From Amia ocellicauda (taxonomy: Eukaryota; Chordata; Actinopteri; Amiiformes; Amiidae): a stretch of 64,000 bases of DNA. The position numbers and the translations under genes are program-made. This document shows positions 48,801-62,900 of the stretch, piece after piece (within the stretch, counting starts at the first letter, position 1; each line of letters begins with the position of its first letter). The DNA is taken from positions 44,938,048-45,002,047 of the forward strand of contig NC_089850.1 of NCBI RefSeq assembly GCF_036373705.1, in the 5' to 3' direction. Below the pieces are notes generated by a model, which made no database searches, had not been told where the DNA came from, and saw only the letters and a program-made list of their open reading frames with translations.

Positions 48801-51800
48801 TCCATTTTTATAATTGCAGCTCCATAACATGGTATATCTCACAAATGCTACACCATCATCATCATCATCATCATCATCATCTTATGAGGAAGGAATTGTT
48901 TTTGTTTGCTTTTTCTCGCCTTGATTGTCCTGGAATTCTGCTCAGTTGACCTTTTGAGATCCATTGGCCGAAGGTCTGTCATCTGCTTGACAAGTGTACA
49001 AGGAAGAAAGCATTCTGGGGTTGATACCCATGGAGAGGTACACCTAGGGGATCAAAAAGACAAGCGCATGAATTCGAGCCTTACAAGATGGCTTTGAGGA
49101 TCGCATTATTGTGTGCTAGGGTGACACAGTGGCCCAGTGGTTAGCACTACTGCCTCACAGCTCCTGGGAACCGGGTTCAGTTCTTGCCTCGGGTGTCTGC
49201 CTGTGTGAGTTCAGATGGATTATTGTGCGCTTGTGGTGTTCCCTCCATGCTACTTGGCCATCTGAAATCTGAACACAACATAAATGCATTACATTTTCCG
49301 TTCTGCATGTCATTCTCCGTAACACCTGTGATTATAGCCTGCAATAAGATCAGGATACTTTAAAAAAAGATGGATTTATTTATTTTTAATGGTTATTCCG
49401 ATTTGTTTAAGGCAGACTCTGTCCTATATTGATGTTCTGTTTTATTAATACTGACGTGACTACCTTCCTACTGCAAGCTTGGGATCTATTGAATAGTTAC
49501 CCAACCTATGATGATGGGAATAATAAGCACATGCCAATTTTAATGCGTTTAATAATTGTAAAATGGTTCTCTCCAGGAAAGGTTTTGCAAAGATATTGAT
49601 ATAAATTTGCTACTTAAAAAGCTCATTGTGAATGCAAGTTTGGAAAGGTGTTCATATCCCAAGATCCCTGATTTTTACGGATGTGTATGCGCAGAAGCCC
49701 TGGACTTTTTAGGAGGCATTGAAAAGCTGAGCTGTGAGTCAGCATTTCCAAGGAAGTGAGTAAATTCATCAGTTTAGCAGGAGCAGAGCAAAATTCTAGG
49801 CCACTGGATTCATTCAAATCCTTCAAGTTCTAAAGATATTTTTTTTTTACCTGAAAGCCAGTGCAAACAGTGCTGCCAGTAACAGTCCTTTGCTCAGAGT
49901 GAGTGTACAGATGACCGTTTGCTTCAGCCTTCCAGGTGGGATCTGGGGAGACTGACTTATTACCCCTGAATGCGCTTTCAGGTGGACGGAGTGCTGATGT
50001 GGTACAGTCTTTTTTATAAAGAGCGTGGTTTGTGCTGATGGATGGGGTTGTTTGCCTCCTTTTGCATACTGTGTATTAAATCTCCTGTCATGATGATAAT
50101 ACTTAATTTCCTTCCTGATGATGAAGCGGCCGTGGCGCAGGCATCCTCTGGTAGAACAATGGGTAGACTGGCGATGGAAAATGAGGTTTATTCAGTCTTT
50201 GTTCCTTTAATAGCAGTTTAATTTATTTATGGGTCTACTCTCTCTGACTGAGTACACTTGTGCTCTTACAGGATAACTATCTGTGATGTGATCCTGTAAC
50301 TTGAAAGGCATTACCCATAGAATGCGTATTTATGCTATTAATCCTGTTTATATTGCAGATTAGTAGCTTTTGCAGTTTTGTTTCTCTACTTATTTCAATG
50401 TGTGCCTGGCCCCTTGGAGCAATGCAAATATACAAACACTCTGGGCTTGACATGAAAAGCCCTCACTATGCTGGCATAAGGTGGCATTCTCTGGACTGAG
50501 ATAAGGAGGTCTTCTGCCAGCCATATTTATATGTTCACAGCGCTGTTAATCCCAGTGGAGACTTCCCCTTCACGCCATATTTACATTGTTTTAGGAGATT
50601 TTTATGCAGACGGTGTAAGGAGACTCCCAAGGGTTGGGCTGTCCTCTTCTTTGCTACATTTCGGTGTACGGACTGATGTTAAGCCTTGAGGTTTTAAGCC
50701 CCCCCCTCCCCCCATGCTGTTTTAATGATATGAACAGGATAATTGCTGGATTATAAACATCTTGTTAAATGGGGGGAAAAAAGTCTTGCCGACTGTGGCA
50801 TTCTTATGAAACACTGGCCTGATGTCCTTGAAATGTCGCTGCTCGGACTGCATCGTAAAGACACTGTTGTAGCATAGTTTACATAATTTGAATAGTCTTG
50901 TACCATCTTAATGTGCTATAATGAGAATGGGGTATGTCTTTGCTTCTATCCCATTAATTAACTACTTTTTGTACATGGATTTAGGATGTGGTTATGAGGG
51001 GGGAAAGACATGGGCCTTGTAGAAATGCACAAGTGTTTGTATGAGTCCCAATTACACAGGACCGCAAGAGATCCACTATTTGTAAACTGCTAAGTCAGGT
51101 GTTCAGGAATTATCTTCCTGTGAGATAAATGTCAGGAGAGATGTTATGCAGTCTGTCAGTTAGACTGATGCTTGTTATGGGCCTGGAAAATTCTTCTGTT
51201 GAAAACCTGTACATAATTTAAACCTGAATGGAGATTAATAGTTGACTGTGTACACTTTCCCCTTGCTTCCTTCAGATTTGGGCTTCCCAAATGAGTACTA
51301 TTTAGTTTGTGTCACGAAGTGTAGCAGCTGAAGGAATTAAAAGTAATGGCATTTAGTTAAAATACTTTGAGGATGACTTCGCAACAAATCTCTTCTCAGG
51401 GTTATTTCAGATGGACTGTATGTAGTGTTGTCCAAAGGTTTCTCATGGTTAAATATACGTTGGGAAATTGATAACCTTTATGATAACCTTTATATGTTCC
51501 TAAAACAAAAGAGTATATGGTCACCTTAGCAACCATCTAGAATAGTTATAATACTTTTAGTTTCTTGTTGCGAAGATTACAATTGCTTATAGGATGGTCA
51601 AATGCTTCTGACTGAAGTTAAACTTGGTTGGGAAAGTTATAAAATACCTTGGAGAGGAGCATGTTCACATCAGTCCTCCCTGTGTCAAATGCATACAGAC
51701 ACTGCATTCATACACTTGCAGGAGAGGTTGGTTTTAATAGTTGTCCAAACTGACACAATTCGTAGTTGACTATAAGGTCAACCTTTTCTATGCCGTTGGT

Positions 51801-54800
51801 CATTTCACCCTTGAATTCCAGTCCTTCACAGTTTCTTTGCTTCGTTGTAAGTTTTCCCATTTTGAAAACTTGTAAAGTTTGTCTAGCAGTTCTACTACTA
51901 GTCTTGCTCTACATATTTGAAAAGCTCAGTCTGATCTCCTCACAGTCCCCCCCAAAAGTTTGTTTCCATGTCCCCTGATTTGTATTTTCCCTTCAGTGTG
52001 GTTTTACCGAAATTTACTGAAATGGATAATTTATTTGTTATATATAATATATATATATAAAAAGTCTCACTGGGGCTGACACACCGTGCATGTGCAGTTT
52101 GAAAGGCCAGATAAGCCATCGGGACATGGGGTGTGGGGCTTTAATTAGAGACGCGCGGTGAAGGTGCCCGAGAGGGAGGGGTTGTGTGACACTGGGGGAC
52201 TGTTAATTCATCTTGAGGTCACTATGTTCGGCCAGTTTCTTATTTGCTTCTGAACTCTGTTAGCATTGTGCTGTGTATGATAGATGAGCATGGGGTGGCC
52301 TTTGGAACCTGCTACTTAAAGAATGCGATTTCTCAATTTACTTTTATGATTTAAAAAATAAAACAATTAATTTTGTGAATTGCTCCCCCCCATAAGGTGT
52401 ACTGTTCTGTGTTAAAAGGTTGTCGACTCAATCTTGTGGTGGGTTGGTGCCTGGATGAGTAGAGACTCTAGAGTTTTTCACACTCATCTCACAGCTGGTA
52501 GGGCAGCTACCCAGAATCCTCTGAAACGACAGTCAATGTGGATTTCCGCTTCTTCAGCAGCGCAGCTAAGAGTGCATTGGGGGCTGACTTGTGCAGTGTG
52601 CAGACTGATGGAGAGTATTACTTAAACTGGGCAGGCACATTTGGCAGTTGGCTATAAGGCACAGGCAGGTAAATGTAATGCTGTACTTTAAACTCCTGGA
52701 TGATCCCCCTTTAATATTTGAAAATTAAATATTTAATGAATCCTTAATTTGTGTCATTGATTCATTTAAAAAAAATATATTTGTATTCTTTATTTAAAGT
52801 CTTCTAATTCTCTCAGGGCTGTTTTTAAGCCACTGGTTTCTGGATTCTGTCATGCATCTGAAACTGCTGAGCTCTCAGACTAATGCTTATCAGTCTAGAT
52901 CTGAAATCCCAAACATTTATGAGCATTACAACTGTAAACTTTACCCTAAATGGGGAAGGTCTTGTGAGGTGTCAGGTAGGAGATGTGCAAGACAAATGGG
53001 GCACAGTGGCTGTGGTCGCCAGATTAACAGACTGCTCCTTTAACCTAGATTATCAGAGTTTCAGCAAACAACAGTAAAGTGGTAGGGGAAGTGACCCAAT
53101 AAAGCCCACATACCATATAAGCCCACTTTTATTTTGAAATACAAAAATGACAGGGAATTGTTAAAGTATTGCTTTTTATGTGGAGCCAGTCACATTTTTT
53201 GTTCTTGAGTTATGTATGACTTTGTGCTGCCCCTGTGCAGCAGCATTTTTAGAAGTCACCCCAAAACTTTGCTTTATGAGGGGCCCTCCCAAAGAAGCAA
53301 TTTTTCTGGAATTTGGAGACCAAACTTGGTTGAATATTGATAAGAATTATAAAATTGATTAAACAATATTTAATGTTCTATCAGTTATTATAATATTAAA
53401 ATGTAATTATTTTTGTCATATCGGCTTAAAAGGAACAGCGCCCTTGGAAAGCCTATTGGCACATGGCTTGAAAGCAGAATAATTATTTAATTTGTTCTAC
53501 CAACAATAATAAATATGGTCCCCCTAAGTTGTAAAAAATAATGTAAACCTGTAATCTCTTTATAATACATAAAATACATCAACTCAATATACAATTATTG
53601 AAGTTAATTTCCCATGGACCACTGTTATTAATAAGCCCAGAACCCATTGTACCTCATGTTAAAAAAAGCCTTAAATGAATTAATATTACTCCGAATACAT
53701 CCTTTTCATTCATGAACTACTTACCTTATTCTCATTATGGGGACAAAATGGGTAGGCATGGAAAACAACATAGGGACTGCAATAACATGACGGAAGCTTG
53801 CTGTGAATTTCGTGCAGATCACGGATGGACAGAGAAGAATAATTTTCAAGACTATTTTGAGAAGCTGTTTTTGCCCAAGATCTCTGACATGTGGCTGCCA
53901 AGAGTTTTAATTTTTGTCAGTCATGCCTCAGATATTTCCCTGGCACTTGTGACCAAGGCCAGAGAAAATGGGGTTGTGCTACTCCGGCTCCCATCTCACC
54001 TCACCCACAACCTCCAGCCACTGGACAAGACAGTGTTTGGTGAAGTCAAAAGTAAGGATGCACCAACATGAAAATTTTGGGCCGATATCTGATATTTTCC
54101 CATTTGCAATTAAATTAGTTAATTTAGTCCAATTTATGACAATCTACCACAAGTGTTTAGATGAGAGATTAATCTTTGATTTTAATACCCAGTTTATTGT
54201 GAAATTCAAATTTATAAGAAAACATGTAAAACTTAGATTTTGGTAGGCTTAATTGGGTCACTTCCCCTCCTCACTTTTGTCAATCACTGCTCTTTCTTCA
54301 AAGAACGATCTGGATTCAGTGTTTCATGCTGGGTTAAAAGACAGAGGGAATTGTTCTGCTCTCTCTGCAACAGTTTGTTAGCTCATTTGATGTACTGTTG
54401 TAAAGAATGCTGTCTTTGCTGCTTCCAGCTATTTAATATACATACTCTAGCGAGTAAAAAAGTATCAGTTTGCCAATGATTCTGCCTAACATTGTCATCC
54501 TGTCTCTTCATGCATCTACAGAGGGATTCCCGAATACACTGAAGAAAGTTTTGGCTAACTAGCCTTCTAAAAAAGAAATCTATATATAAATGTGTTGCTA
54601 ATCTAAAATAATACTCCATTGTATACTACTCCATTTAAAATCAATAACATTATCTTCAGTGGGCTGTTGCTCAACCTCTGTTTTGCAAATGGCAGCTTTT
54701 AAAAATAAATGTGGATACTAAAATATTTGTTCAGTGACATTTTGTTGACATTTCTGATTTCTGGGTTTCTCCAACCTTTTTCTATTTGCTATTGTAGTGA

Positions 54801-56879
54801 AATGGCTTTAGTTTGTTAATGCATATCAGTTTACTACAATGACCTCATTGAATGGCAATCAGAAGGCACATTTATTCTGGCTGTACACCCTGCTAAGCTT
54901 ATAATGTTCTGCTTTTAAAGAACTCCTGGACACAATAGATTTGATCCAGAATTCAAATCATGTGTCTTCAGGCCTGCTTATAGCTTGGAAGATGACACAT
55001 GGGTACCATAAATAGGCATTGTTTCTAAAAGCAGATGGTTTGGTATAAATTCTGACTGTGTCTCAGTTTCTGAGGCACACCCACAGGAAGCAGAATTGGA
55101 ACTAGAAACAAAAACTACAGACTATTAAAACACACCAACAAATAAATAAAAGCACGGCAAACTGTCTTAATATGAAATTCAGCTGGTGCAGTTGAAGTTG
55201 GTACTTTCACTTCATGATTCCTTTGCAGTCAGTGCACCTATGATGACGTGGCGAAAAATACTATAAATGTGATCTAATTTCTCATGCACTTCGTAGTCTA
55301 TCACCATGGCAAAACACTGTCTTCAAATTTAACAGACATTTAGAATAGTGTTCTATAACCAGTTGCAGATAATTCAACTTGATTGATAAGTCTCCTCATC
55401 TCAATTGCTGATATGTTTTCCTTTAATTCATAGTATTACCTAAATCTTTTTGTATTTGTGATTTATCATAATATAAATCCCCAAATTCAGAACAGCTTAA
55501 GGGAGTTTATATAATTTCTTACTCGTCGGATTTCCTGTTATGTGTTCTGCTTGCTTGTTTGATTGTGAGCTCGGATAACTTCTCACACAGTTTCTGTTAC
55601 TGTTAGAATGCTTCTGAAATAATGTATCTGAGCTGTGGAAGAGGCTTCTGAGAAGTAAATCAGTAATGCATCTTTAGCATATAACTTACTTTCTTACAGA
55701 GGGGTAGTGGGTAGAGCTCTTCTTATAAGTATATTGAATAACCACCACAGAAATGACATGATATCCACGAGAAGTTTAAACAAATACGTGCTTCTCCTTT
55801 AACGCCCAGTTTTCTGTAAATCAGTTTTCACACCCAGTCTTGTCTGATCAAATTCTTACTCCTCTGCCAGGAGTATGAACGCTGGTATTTCAATTTCTTG
55901 GAAATGATGATTACACAGGTCATAGTCACTCTCTAATTTAGGCTGAGGATTCCAATGAATAGCAGTCCTTTTTTGATACAGGTTCCCCATTCACTTGTGT
56001 ATTTTTTCCATAGACTTAATTGAATCTGACTAAGCCAATTTCAAACAATTCTGCGGTTCCTTGGAGGTATTAAAAGCTGATGTCAATTAATTTTTCACCT
56101 TGTTCTAAAACTGAACTAGTGCCAGTGGCAACTGTTGTAAATGTAAATAATTTACTGTGTGCTTATAGCCCCACAAAGAGCTTTTCTGTGAAAGCTTCAG
56201 TTAGCCTCTTTAAAAAAAAAACTGTATGTATTAAATCTGTAGATTAACCATAATAACACTTGGCCCAACTGTTCATTTACATTAATTGATTGGTGTACCA
56301 CTGTGCCGTTGATCTTCTGAGGAAACCTGATGGTAAGAATGATGAACCGGACGGTGTTAAAAGTATTGGGTAATTTTATGTATGTATGTATGTATTTATT
56401 TCCATAGCCCAGATATACCAACATTTTAGAATTATGGTCTAATCAACATGTCATGTTCCTTTATGTCTTAATTCCAGGAGTTCTGGCAGCATTATTCCTT
56501 GGCACAGCAACCGGCACTCATTGACCCAGCTGTGTGCAGTTTTTGAGTTTGAGTAGTAGTTGTAAAGTGGAGAACTGTCTTTACTGCTTAGCATGCTTTC
56601 TGGCCCAACTGGAGACAGTTTGTATTTGTGATGTAAGATGTGGTGCACTTCTTAGTCTGCTTTCTGGCTCTGAGGCCTCCTGATCACAACCGACCCAGTC
56701 ACACTAGGGCCCACTAGAGCATTATGACCTGCAATACAGGGAGAGCTGCTGCTCTGACCTGACTGCTGCGGGCACCGCTGTGTTACATTGCGTAGTGTTT
56801 GTTGTAAGTCCATCTGGCAGGATAGTGACATTTAATTGCTCTTATTTAATTCCTTACCCAGCTTTTGTCCACTGGCCAT

Positions 56880-56913
<34 letters not shown>

Positions 56914-59900
56914 GGTTGTTTGCATTTTCATTTCTTTGCAGTGCCTGAATTGCCATATTAATGCTTTTGAAGATCTTGTAACTCCCAATATCTTACAAGT
57001 ACTGAGATTATGGTTTGCCATGAGGACAACCTGCACAGAGAACATTTTTCAAATTTTCTTTCTAACTGCATTTGAGGAGGATCATACCTTATTCCTTTTA
57101 ATTACAGTATTGTTTCAACTTTTAATGTCTTTATTTTTTATTTTTATAAAGAGAGGTCCTTACATGTAGGCAGATTTATTAATGCTGATTACATTGTGGA
57201 TGTGAAGGTGGCTTTGGACTAAAAACGTATAGTTTTGGGTAAGATTTTATGTGGTCAAAGTTGCTGAATGGCTACAGTAGTAAAATAGGAAATTACATAT
57301 TTTTTTGTAAATCCTTATTGCCATTCCCTGTTTATAACTCTTGAGACCTTTTCAACAACAGGACACCAAGACCTGTGATTTCAAAATAGTGCAATCTCTT
57401 AAATGTGAATTATAGATCTTAGACTACAGTATTTTGTACTATTTATAGTAGTGTTATATATTTTTTTTGTGGGAGATCAGGGTTAATTTATGCATATTTC
57501 TGTTTTGTGGGTCAGTAGAGAATATTTTAGCATTGTTTAAAATTTAATTGGAGTTATAAATGAAATTTCGGGAGATCTCGCCCACAGCACTTATGAATAC
57601 GGGACTCAAATGGCTCAAATGTTGCTTCATATTCCTCTATTCTCCCCAAACACTGTGGGGCTGGGGCTGGGGCTGGGGCTGGGGTCAGGGTGGGGGGCTT
57701 CGACCACAAGACCTGATCGTCCCTTTAGCCAAGCAAAGTTCAAGCCAAATCTGAATACATTTCACTCTATCCTTCAAAGTCTTGTCATGGTTATGCTAAA
57801 GCTTCTGATATATCCAGTATCTAAGCAATAAACTGCTTGCAGTTCTGTAAATGTTTTCTGGATATTTTTAGTTTATGAAATCTCCTTGTACATGTGTTAG
57901 CCTCACAGGTTTCCAGTAAATGTGAAGGAACTTGTTAATATCAAATTATTTTAATTTATTTTCAACATGCACGCTTTTGTTAACGGATTGGCATTATCAA
58001 TTATGTATTTTGCTCAGACGTGTTTCTATATGGCTTATTTTTGTTTGTACCTCACTTGAAAGTTTGTGCTGAAACGTAGCTATGTACGAGTAACTTTTTT
58101 CACATTGGGTTTTATCTGTAACCGTTCCTCACAAACAGCAAAATTCCAGCTATTCCCAAGACCACTTCCCTCATTTTAACTGACGTTTTAGATTTCTTTT
58201 CATCAGTAAACCATCATAAGCAAACAAGCAGCAATAAAATCCAAGGTTACTGGATTAAATAGGTGGCGTACTCTGGTTTGACATTGTAAAGCTAGCATGA
58301 GTGATTAAAACAAACAAACATTTACCAGTAGAAGGGGAACTGTGAAATTCCTGCCTTATAAGGCAAGAAATCCATTTTTTTTTTTTTTACATTATCTTAC
58401 TGTATCTATCCAAAGGTCCTGTTCTGCTACTCATTAGTATTGATGTTATTAATGGCAGTATAGAATTTTGAGTTAGCAGGAAAATGTTAAGTTTGCTCCC
58501 CATTTTATGAAACGAGCCATAACTTTTTTTAAGGGCAGAGTAATGTTTATTCTCTGGTTGACTTTTCTTTTGTCCGACATTTCTTCTGCTCTTGATGAGG
58601 TGGTTTTGTAAAAAGTGTCTAGAAAAGATCATTTAATATTTCTGTTGCTGAACAATTCGGGCTCTGCCTTGTCTGTACACAAACAGACTGAACTCTGGCA
58701 TAGCAAGCTCGGTAGAGTGCTCTTCAAAATAGCTTAATGCATTTTGCTCCATAGTAGAATTTGCTTTAGGTTTTCTGGAAGTTTAAAGGTGGAAATAAAA
58801 ACCCTGACAATGCAAAAACAATTAAAATTGTGGTGTACTTTTTCCAATTTTTTTTTTTTTTTTTAACAGGACTGGAGGTGACTTGAGCTTTCACCTGTGG
58901 CTTTAAAAAGTAATTGCTCTCAGATGGATATGAACTCAAACAATTTACAGTGCCAGTATTTTAAAATACTGTTGAAGTTGACTTAAACTTATAATGGAGT
59001 TGTAGATATTTTATCATGGCATTATCATGCGTAAGGCATTAGAAGTAAACTTCTACTCACTTATATTCACAAATGGCAGGTAACTGAACTGAACAGCTAA
59101 CACTAACACAGTATTTTGTGGGAGCAGTGCCTTTCAGGGTACAACTGACAAAAAAACAGATTAAGCTACAGTCTTCAATTGACACCAGTTCTGACGAATG
59201 GTGTGAAATGTGTTTTTCTTTGACCAGAAATCAGCCTACCCCTAAGTGGCTCATGATTTTATGTATGCATTTGTTTAAAATGAAGACCACAGCTTAATGC
59301 AGCCCTTAACATATTTTACTGTACTATTAATGGATAACTCATTCTGTTTCAAAGAGGCAATGAATCAGCTCTTACCAGACATTACATTTATTGTAGTCCC
59401 TTGCCCAGGGAATTCCTTTCGGCTGATTCAAACCTCTGTCACTTTCTCACCACTTACTATATGTTCCCCTTCACCCTCCTGCAGTGCTGGACTTTCCTCT
59501 GGGTGTGATGTCCTGAATTGTATTATGATTACTGTGTGCTCATCACCTCTCTTCTTTCAGCTTAATCAGATAGCAGATAGCCCTCTTAATGGGGAATTGT
59601 TTAGGTTTACAGACAAGCAACACAGTTGGGGTCGAGTGAAGGCCACTCGTTCTCGTGCTCGCTCGGTCTCTTTGATGGAGAGAGCTTTTTTATTTTCTAT
59701 CTATACATTTTACTTCCCTTTAACATAATCTATTTCTTTTATCTACATATGTTTATCTTTTGAAACCTTTTTTCTGGTGGAAGTAGGAACACATCACCAC
59801 ACAGTAGCCTAATATTAATGTGAACTAGCAAAGACTTGCCTTCTGTTCCACCTGTTTTCTGTAATTGAACAGGTTTCCTTTGACAAGGTTTCAATAATCT

Positions 59901-62900
59901 GAAAAACATGGCCTTTGAAGAGAGTGAATCTGATCTGCCGTTGACTAATCGGTCTACTGCTTTACTTTGCCTTGTTCAGTTCCTCCTGACTACAAAGAGT
60001 GACATCTAGCCTTTTAATTGATTCATTGAAGGACAGAAAGTTTAGCCACTTCAGTGCTAGATGCTTGTACAGTGTTCATCCTTTAAACATCAACCTGAGT
60101 TTCTTGGGGTGTGGGATGGCAAGTCAGGAGCCAAATGGGAGAGAGACCTGAAACAGCAGTGTCTGAGAATGAGAGTGAAGTGGTGAGTGGTGTTGGCATT
60201 GTGAAGATCTGTTGAAAGGTCTAGAAGAATTAGGATGAGAATGAAGTGTCTTAAGCAGTCAGTAGAAGTCTCTGGAAAGGGTATAGCCAGACAGCTGGTA
60301 GTGAACTGCTCATTGAAGAACATCACTGGGGAGGGAGTCCTGGTGATAGTTCTGGTAAGGGCAACCATCAGGATAAGGCTTTCTGAGAACAGGTGCTAGG
60401 GGGGGCATTTTCAAAAAGGCACTGAAAAGGCAGGAGAAATGGTCTGGAGGAGGCGAGTCTGGATAGGACTTGTGGAACTCGCAATAGGCCTATGATCCAG
60501 AGGCAGGAGTGGAGGTCAGAGTTGGACAGGCTGCAGAATGAGAAGGTTGGGATGTTGGGCTTGGGAGGATTTGAGTTGTGTAATGCTCCCCTTGTCCCAG
60601 AAGGCCACGGTCCTATGGATTTTCATTGGTATTTTAAGTGAACAGCTCAAGACTGAAATTTGTTTGGTTTTTAAGAAAACTATTGAATAAAACGCACAAG
60701 ACAAGGCCTTCATGAAATGTTGTGTACTCTTCTGTATTGATGATAATCCACTAACTGTAAACGCTTCATTTTATAATCCTGTAGAAATCTCCAGTCATAT
60801 GCTTACTATAAAACTGTCTGACAGCATTTAATAGTTCCTAAGTAGAATGCTGCTTTTATTTTTTGTCTGTGTTAATTAAGATAAAACTTTGTACTTCAAG
60901 GCAAGATGGGCATCCTGATATTTGGGTTGCTATGGTTTCAGAACGATTAGTAGACCAGTGTTTTTGTGGCCAGAACATTTTTAATGGAATAAATTGCACC
61001 ACCATTTTTGGAAATAATTACTTGCATGACTTATTAGAGGCAACAAAGTGGAGATTGTGGCACTTATTGGTGTTACTTTGTAAATGACAGTATTCTTCAT
61101 TATATTTTGGTAAAGACTAACTTTTTTGTGGTTCTCCATTTCCCCGAACGTGGCAAAATGAAATGGAGGAAGTGTGGGATTTCTAATGTGATTTGTGATC
61201 TCTAATGAACTGATGGCAGGTTGGGTATTTCCAACAGTAGCATCATGCTCCAGGCAACAGAAAACAAGAACAACAAGCTTTGCAAAACAATGGAAGCAGT
61301 AACTAAACCAACCTATTCATAATAACAAAGGTTACCATGCACATAAAACTGAAGTGCCTCATAAATGGAGACTTTAAAAGGTCGAAGATGCACTATGGCA
61401 TAACCTTCATAACGAAACTAAGCATCGTGTTAATATTTACCTTTTCGCTGCTTGCTTTGTGTTCTCTAGGACTTCACTAATGATTTGGCTGGGATAAGTG
61501 GAAATGGTTGGAGGCTTGTATGGTCCTAATTTGAACTCTTACATGATTTAGAAGGGAGACTTGACCCAATTCCCCCTCCCCCCCTTATTCAATATTTTAT
61601 AGGAATTAAAACCATTCATAATGCAGTAGTTTGTGTAGTATTAATACTATCAAGCTAAATGCATAAGAGGGGCATTACAGTGGGTGATAATCTAACTAAT
61701 ATCCTTCCCCCCTTACCTCTTTACTCAACAACCTTGGTTCAGGCTCAGCTGACTACATTAAGAAAAAGTACAGGCTTTTTTAGCTACCTCCTTTTACAAC
61801 ACAATTATACTTTTACTACTGTTATATTGAAGTATGTTCTTCACAGATAGTTTTTTCCAGTTGCACCAGTGTGTGTAGTAATGTGTTCTAGTGGTGCCTC
61901 ACTTGTCTGTCAGAAGTGAATGTGCCAAACTGAACAGGAAACCTATTGGTCTCACCTTTTAATTGTTTCTGTTTTTCCAGTAATGGAGTGGGGAGACGAT
62001 GTGAAACCTATTTCAGAAGAGGAAGCCATGGTGATAGTCAACCATCAAGCCACGGGTGATGTGTGCACCCTAATGATGTGCCTACAGGACAAGGGAACGG
62101 TAGGTTGTCTAACCGCGCCCAGCTCCGCTCCCAGAGCTTTGTAGCCCGTGGCTACATTTGCAAAATGAAATTCCTGCGAGTCCTATCAGTGACTAAAGAA
62201 CCAGGAGATAGACGTGTGCTGCCTTTGAAAGCCCAGTTTACATTTCTAGCATTGATGTAAAAGATCAGGAAAACAACTTTCCTTCTACTCTTGGAGGGAA
62301 AACAAAATACATAGATATACTGCCTGGAATTGGCCCAGTACCTGGAACTGAACCCGTTCCAGTCGGAGCACTGCCATTCATTTACAATCAATAGATCCAC
62401 TTATTATAATCACTTATTGTAATTAACTGCAGGCAGATAATCAATGTGAAGATCCTTCTACTGTGGAAAAAGCAAACTGTATCAAGGGTTTTGTTAGAAA
62501 TATAAACCCCTGACAGCACGAAAGTGTACTTTTTCATTATTTTTGCTTTTCTCCCCCACTCAGCACGTAATATACGCATATCAAAGAGAGTGAACACATG
62601 AAAAGTATATCTTGAATGAAAGTTAAAATAAACAATCCAATTGAATATGGCAGATGCTCCCTCCCTCCCCTTGGTTAACTGCCCACTCCCAGGCTTTTGA
62701 GAGAGGGGAGATCAGGAGTTAATTCAGCTTGTCCCCATCTCCCTGGAAAGGGCTGGTTCTCTATAGAAAAGCACGATCTGTTGTAAAACCACAGCAGTGA
62801 TGCTTCTTGGACTCCTAAAGACACGGTTCCCTTAAGGCCCAGTGAACTGAAGGAGTCGACATACAAATGAAATGAACAGACCTGCTTTTAAATGTCTGGT

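Larger units (their letters stand above)
46049..61980 (+). other. lpgat1: lpgat1 15.9-kb intron
   Basis: No other gene or exon is recognised in it. Contents I can support are a SINE fragment at 49121-49205, a CAT microsatellite at 48854-48881, the pogo-like fossil at 53072-54289, an AAT tract at 56881-56905 and a GGGGCT array at 57657-57697. The block at about 60050-60560 is purine-rich on the plus strand and more GC-rich than its surroundings, but I cannot name it. Confidence 0.75.

Noticed and set aside
48752..48949. Frame containing a ten-residue His run
   Set aside because: The His codons are one reading of the CAT microsatellite inside the lpgat1 intron.
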